Positions 62,404-64,000 of a stretch of 64,000 nucleotides of DNA are shown here, in pieces. Position 1 is the first letter of the stretch. Each line of letters starts with the position of its first letter. The translations under genes and the position numbers were made by a program. This stretch comes from Nemertoderma westbladi (taxonomy: Eukaryota > Xenacoelomorpha > Nemertodermatida > Nemertodermatidae). The notes under the pieces were generated by a model. It saw only the letters and a list, made by a program, of their open reading frames with translations. It was not told the origin of the DNA and did no database searches. Location: contig JAUCBJ010004884.1 of the NCBI GenBank assembly GCA_032718475.1, forward strand, positions 1-64,000. The letters run 5' to 3'.

Positions 62404-64000
62404 TGTGACGGGATCCAGGAGGGATCCCGATTTATCCGATGTGGTATTTAGTCCACGCGTCCCCGCCGTGTATAAGAGTGAAATAAAGATAACTGAGTTC
62501 TGAAGTTCGGTGTATAATAAGAGGTTATAGGATATAGATATATTGTGAATTGTACGGTAGGCGGGATACGGTAACTAAAGTCCCGTGATCCCCTAACTAA
62601 ACTAATTGGCTGTACCCTACGCTAGCACTGCTGCACTGAGATAACTGAATCACTGATTACTAGGTTATTGGTTATATTGCACGGTGGCCTTACTGCTACT
62701 CAATCGATGCCATTCCCCCCTCTGATTGGTTAATACCCTTGTTGGCGCCCCGTGGAGTATTCCCGTTCACTCCACCTGTTCTCCTTGGGTTAGGGGTTTG
62801 GCCCCTGACCCTCTATTGTGTGCCTCCTTCCCACTCTTATTGGGATGGCACGAGTTGGTTAATTGCCCAATCTCGTGGCTCCCAATATTGCTTATCGGCT
62901 AATAACTTTATGGGGTGTTGGCGGGATTGAATAAGCTAACACTCCCCCCCATGCTATCTTCCCGGTAAGAAGATAGCATCAACCAAAAAGTGCGTTACAA
63001 TCCCGCTGGATCCCGATCTAGCATCGGGTGTGGGGTGGAAATCTTTTCTCTCGGAGTCGGCTTTCCAGGCCGCTCCCTCTGGGTATGATAACGCTACCCT
63101 TTACGCCTGGCGTCTCATGTCGGGCCGATCGCGCTCACCTCTTCACGCGACTTTTGTTTCCCCAACATTTTTGCCCTATCTCACCTTCACTCTCACCCTA
63201 ACTCTCTCATACCCCCGGACCTCCTCGTCCCTCACTCAGCCTCTTATTCTCCCCCCCCACACTAGAATTGCGTTCGCACTCTCTCCGCACTTCGCACTAT
63301 CACTCCATCCCTCCTTGACTACCTTATCCCTTCTGACGAATCTCACCCCCCCTCCGTGCCGTCGCACTCAGGAAATGTGAAATCGTCTGGCGTCTTGTCT
63401 CTAGTGCCATAGTCACTTAGCCCCCCAGTCCCAGTAGCTAATTGAGAAAGGTTGTATGACTATAGTACTTACACCACTATCTCCGCACTCCGCACTATCA
63501 CCTCTCCACTCTCTTGTCACTCCCTAAGGCTTTAATCTCTAATGCTACCCCTGTGCTATCATACTATCTACCTACTGCTTACTAACTCTAACTATCTAAC
63601 TAACTCTGCTAACTACTAACTCTTACTACTTCTAGCTCTAACTGAGAGCCTCTAACTTTCTACTGACTCTAACTCTCTACTAAGTCTAACTAACTCCTAC
63701 TAACTTTCTACTTCTACTAACTCTACTTGACTCCTCTGAGTCTACCAACTCTGCTAACTAGCTCTACTAACTCTACTCCACTAGCTCTGCTAACTCTACT
63801 CCACTCTTCTAACTCTACTAACTAGCTCTACTAACTCTACTCCACTCTTCTAACTACGTGGCGCTTGCGGTGCCCACAACCACTCTACTATCTGGCACCC
63901 TATGTGCCCTTCTACTACTCAACTACCTCTCTAGCTCTACTACCTGGCACCCTATGTGCCCCCTCTGCTCTACTCTACTACCTGGCACCCTATGTGCCCT
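62404..64000. mobile_element. LTR-like element family 2, copy 3 (runs off the window)
   Basis: Starts TGTGACGGGATCC and parallels 22111-23100: shared GAAGATAGCATCAACC and CCCAGTAGCTAATTGA blocks. The last 450 bp are TAACTCTACT-type repeats. CGTGGCGCTTGCGGTGCCCA at about 63857 resembles 26506. TGGCACCCTATGTGCCC recurs three times at 63894-64000. No ORF with a recognisable domain is visible. Confidence 0.6.

Overview
This window looks like repeat-rich, intron-containing DNA from an invertebrate metazoan. It holds BEL/Pao LTR elements, at least three kinds of LINE, a tRNA-derived SINE carrying the box typical of cephalopod/Meta-SINEs (TCGATAAAATGAGTACCAG), piggyBac-like TTAA elements, many minisatellites, and one clear spliced host gene, a secreted galectin-like protein. 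The species cannot be fixed from sequence alone. I see no bacterial operons, CRISPR arrays or rRNA.

Layout: 1-3.8 kb is two tandem arrays (38 bp and 20 bp units). 4.2-7.2 kb is a degraded minus-strand LTR-type element with an exonuclease-like pseudogene, broken by an RTE-like LINE with a 20 bp target duplication. 7.5-13.2 kb is a minus-strand LINE with an Ulp1-like protease, coiled coil, RRM-like domain, endonuclease and RT, next to a transposase fragment. 13.3-15.5 kb is a 27 bp minisatellite. 16.8-18 kb is a head-to-tail concatemer of LINE 3' ends. 18.7-20.4 kb is the galectin-like gene, followed by a MITE with ~120-135 bp TIRs. 22.1-25.4 kb is a second copy of the minus-strand family, with exonuclease and zinc-knuckle coding remains. 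25.5-31.6 kb holds inverted and tandem arrays, a SINE, and a piggyBac-like element containing an RTE-like LINE. 31.8-35.3 kb is a CR1/Jockey-like LINE containing another piggyBac-like element.

The main feature is a three-layer nest at 35.7-60.9 kb. A 44 bp minisatellite is split by a BEL/Pao element (236 bp LTRs, 5 bp target duplication GGGCT). That element's pol is split by a 16.6 kb younger element with 1.9 kb terminal direct repeats. The inner element has an intact 2265-codon ORF encoding Gag, aspartic protease and integrase but no reverse transcriptase or RNase H; a repetitive basic/acidic linker lies where those domains belong. It also encodes a 944-residue protein that I read as a DEDD-type (EXD1/Egl-like) 3'-5' exonuclease followed by three zinc knuckles, plus short downstream ORFs. 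Related exonuclease and zinc-knuckle remains occur in the otherwise different minus-strand family at 4.8-5.6 and 23.8-25.4 kb, so this looks like a recurring accessory module. The inner element also carries ten copies of a 17 bp motif (GGAAGACTCGCGAGCCT and close variants) in two reading phases and in non-coding DNA, which points to a nucleic-acid-level role.

The RT-less element with its exonuclease ORF and phase-independent motif is my best candidate for an undescribed system. All homology calls are by eye; no database search was run.
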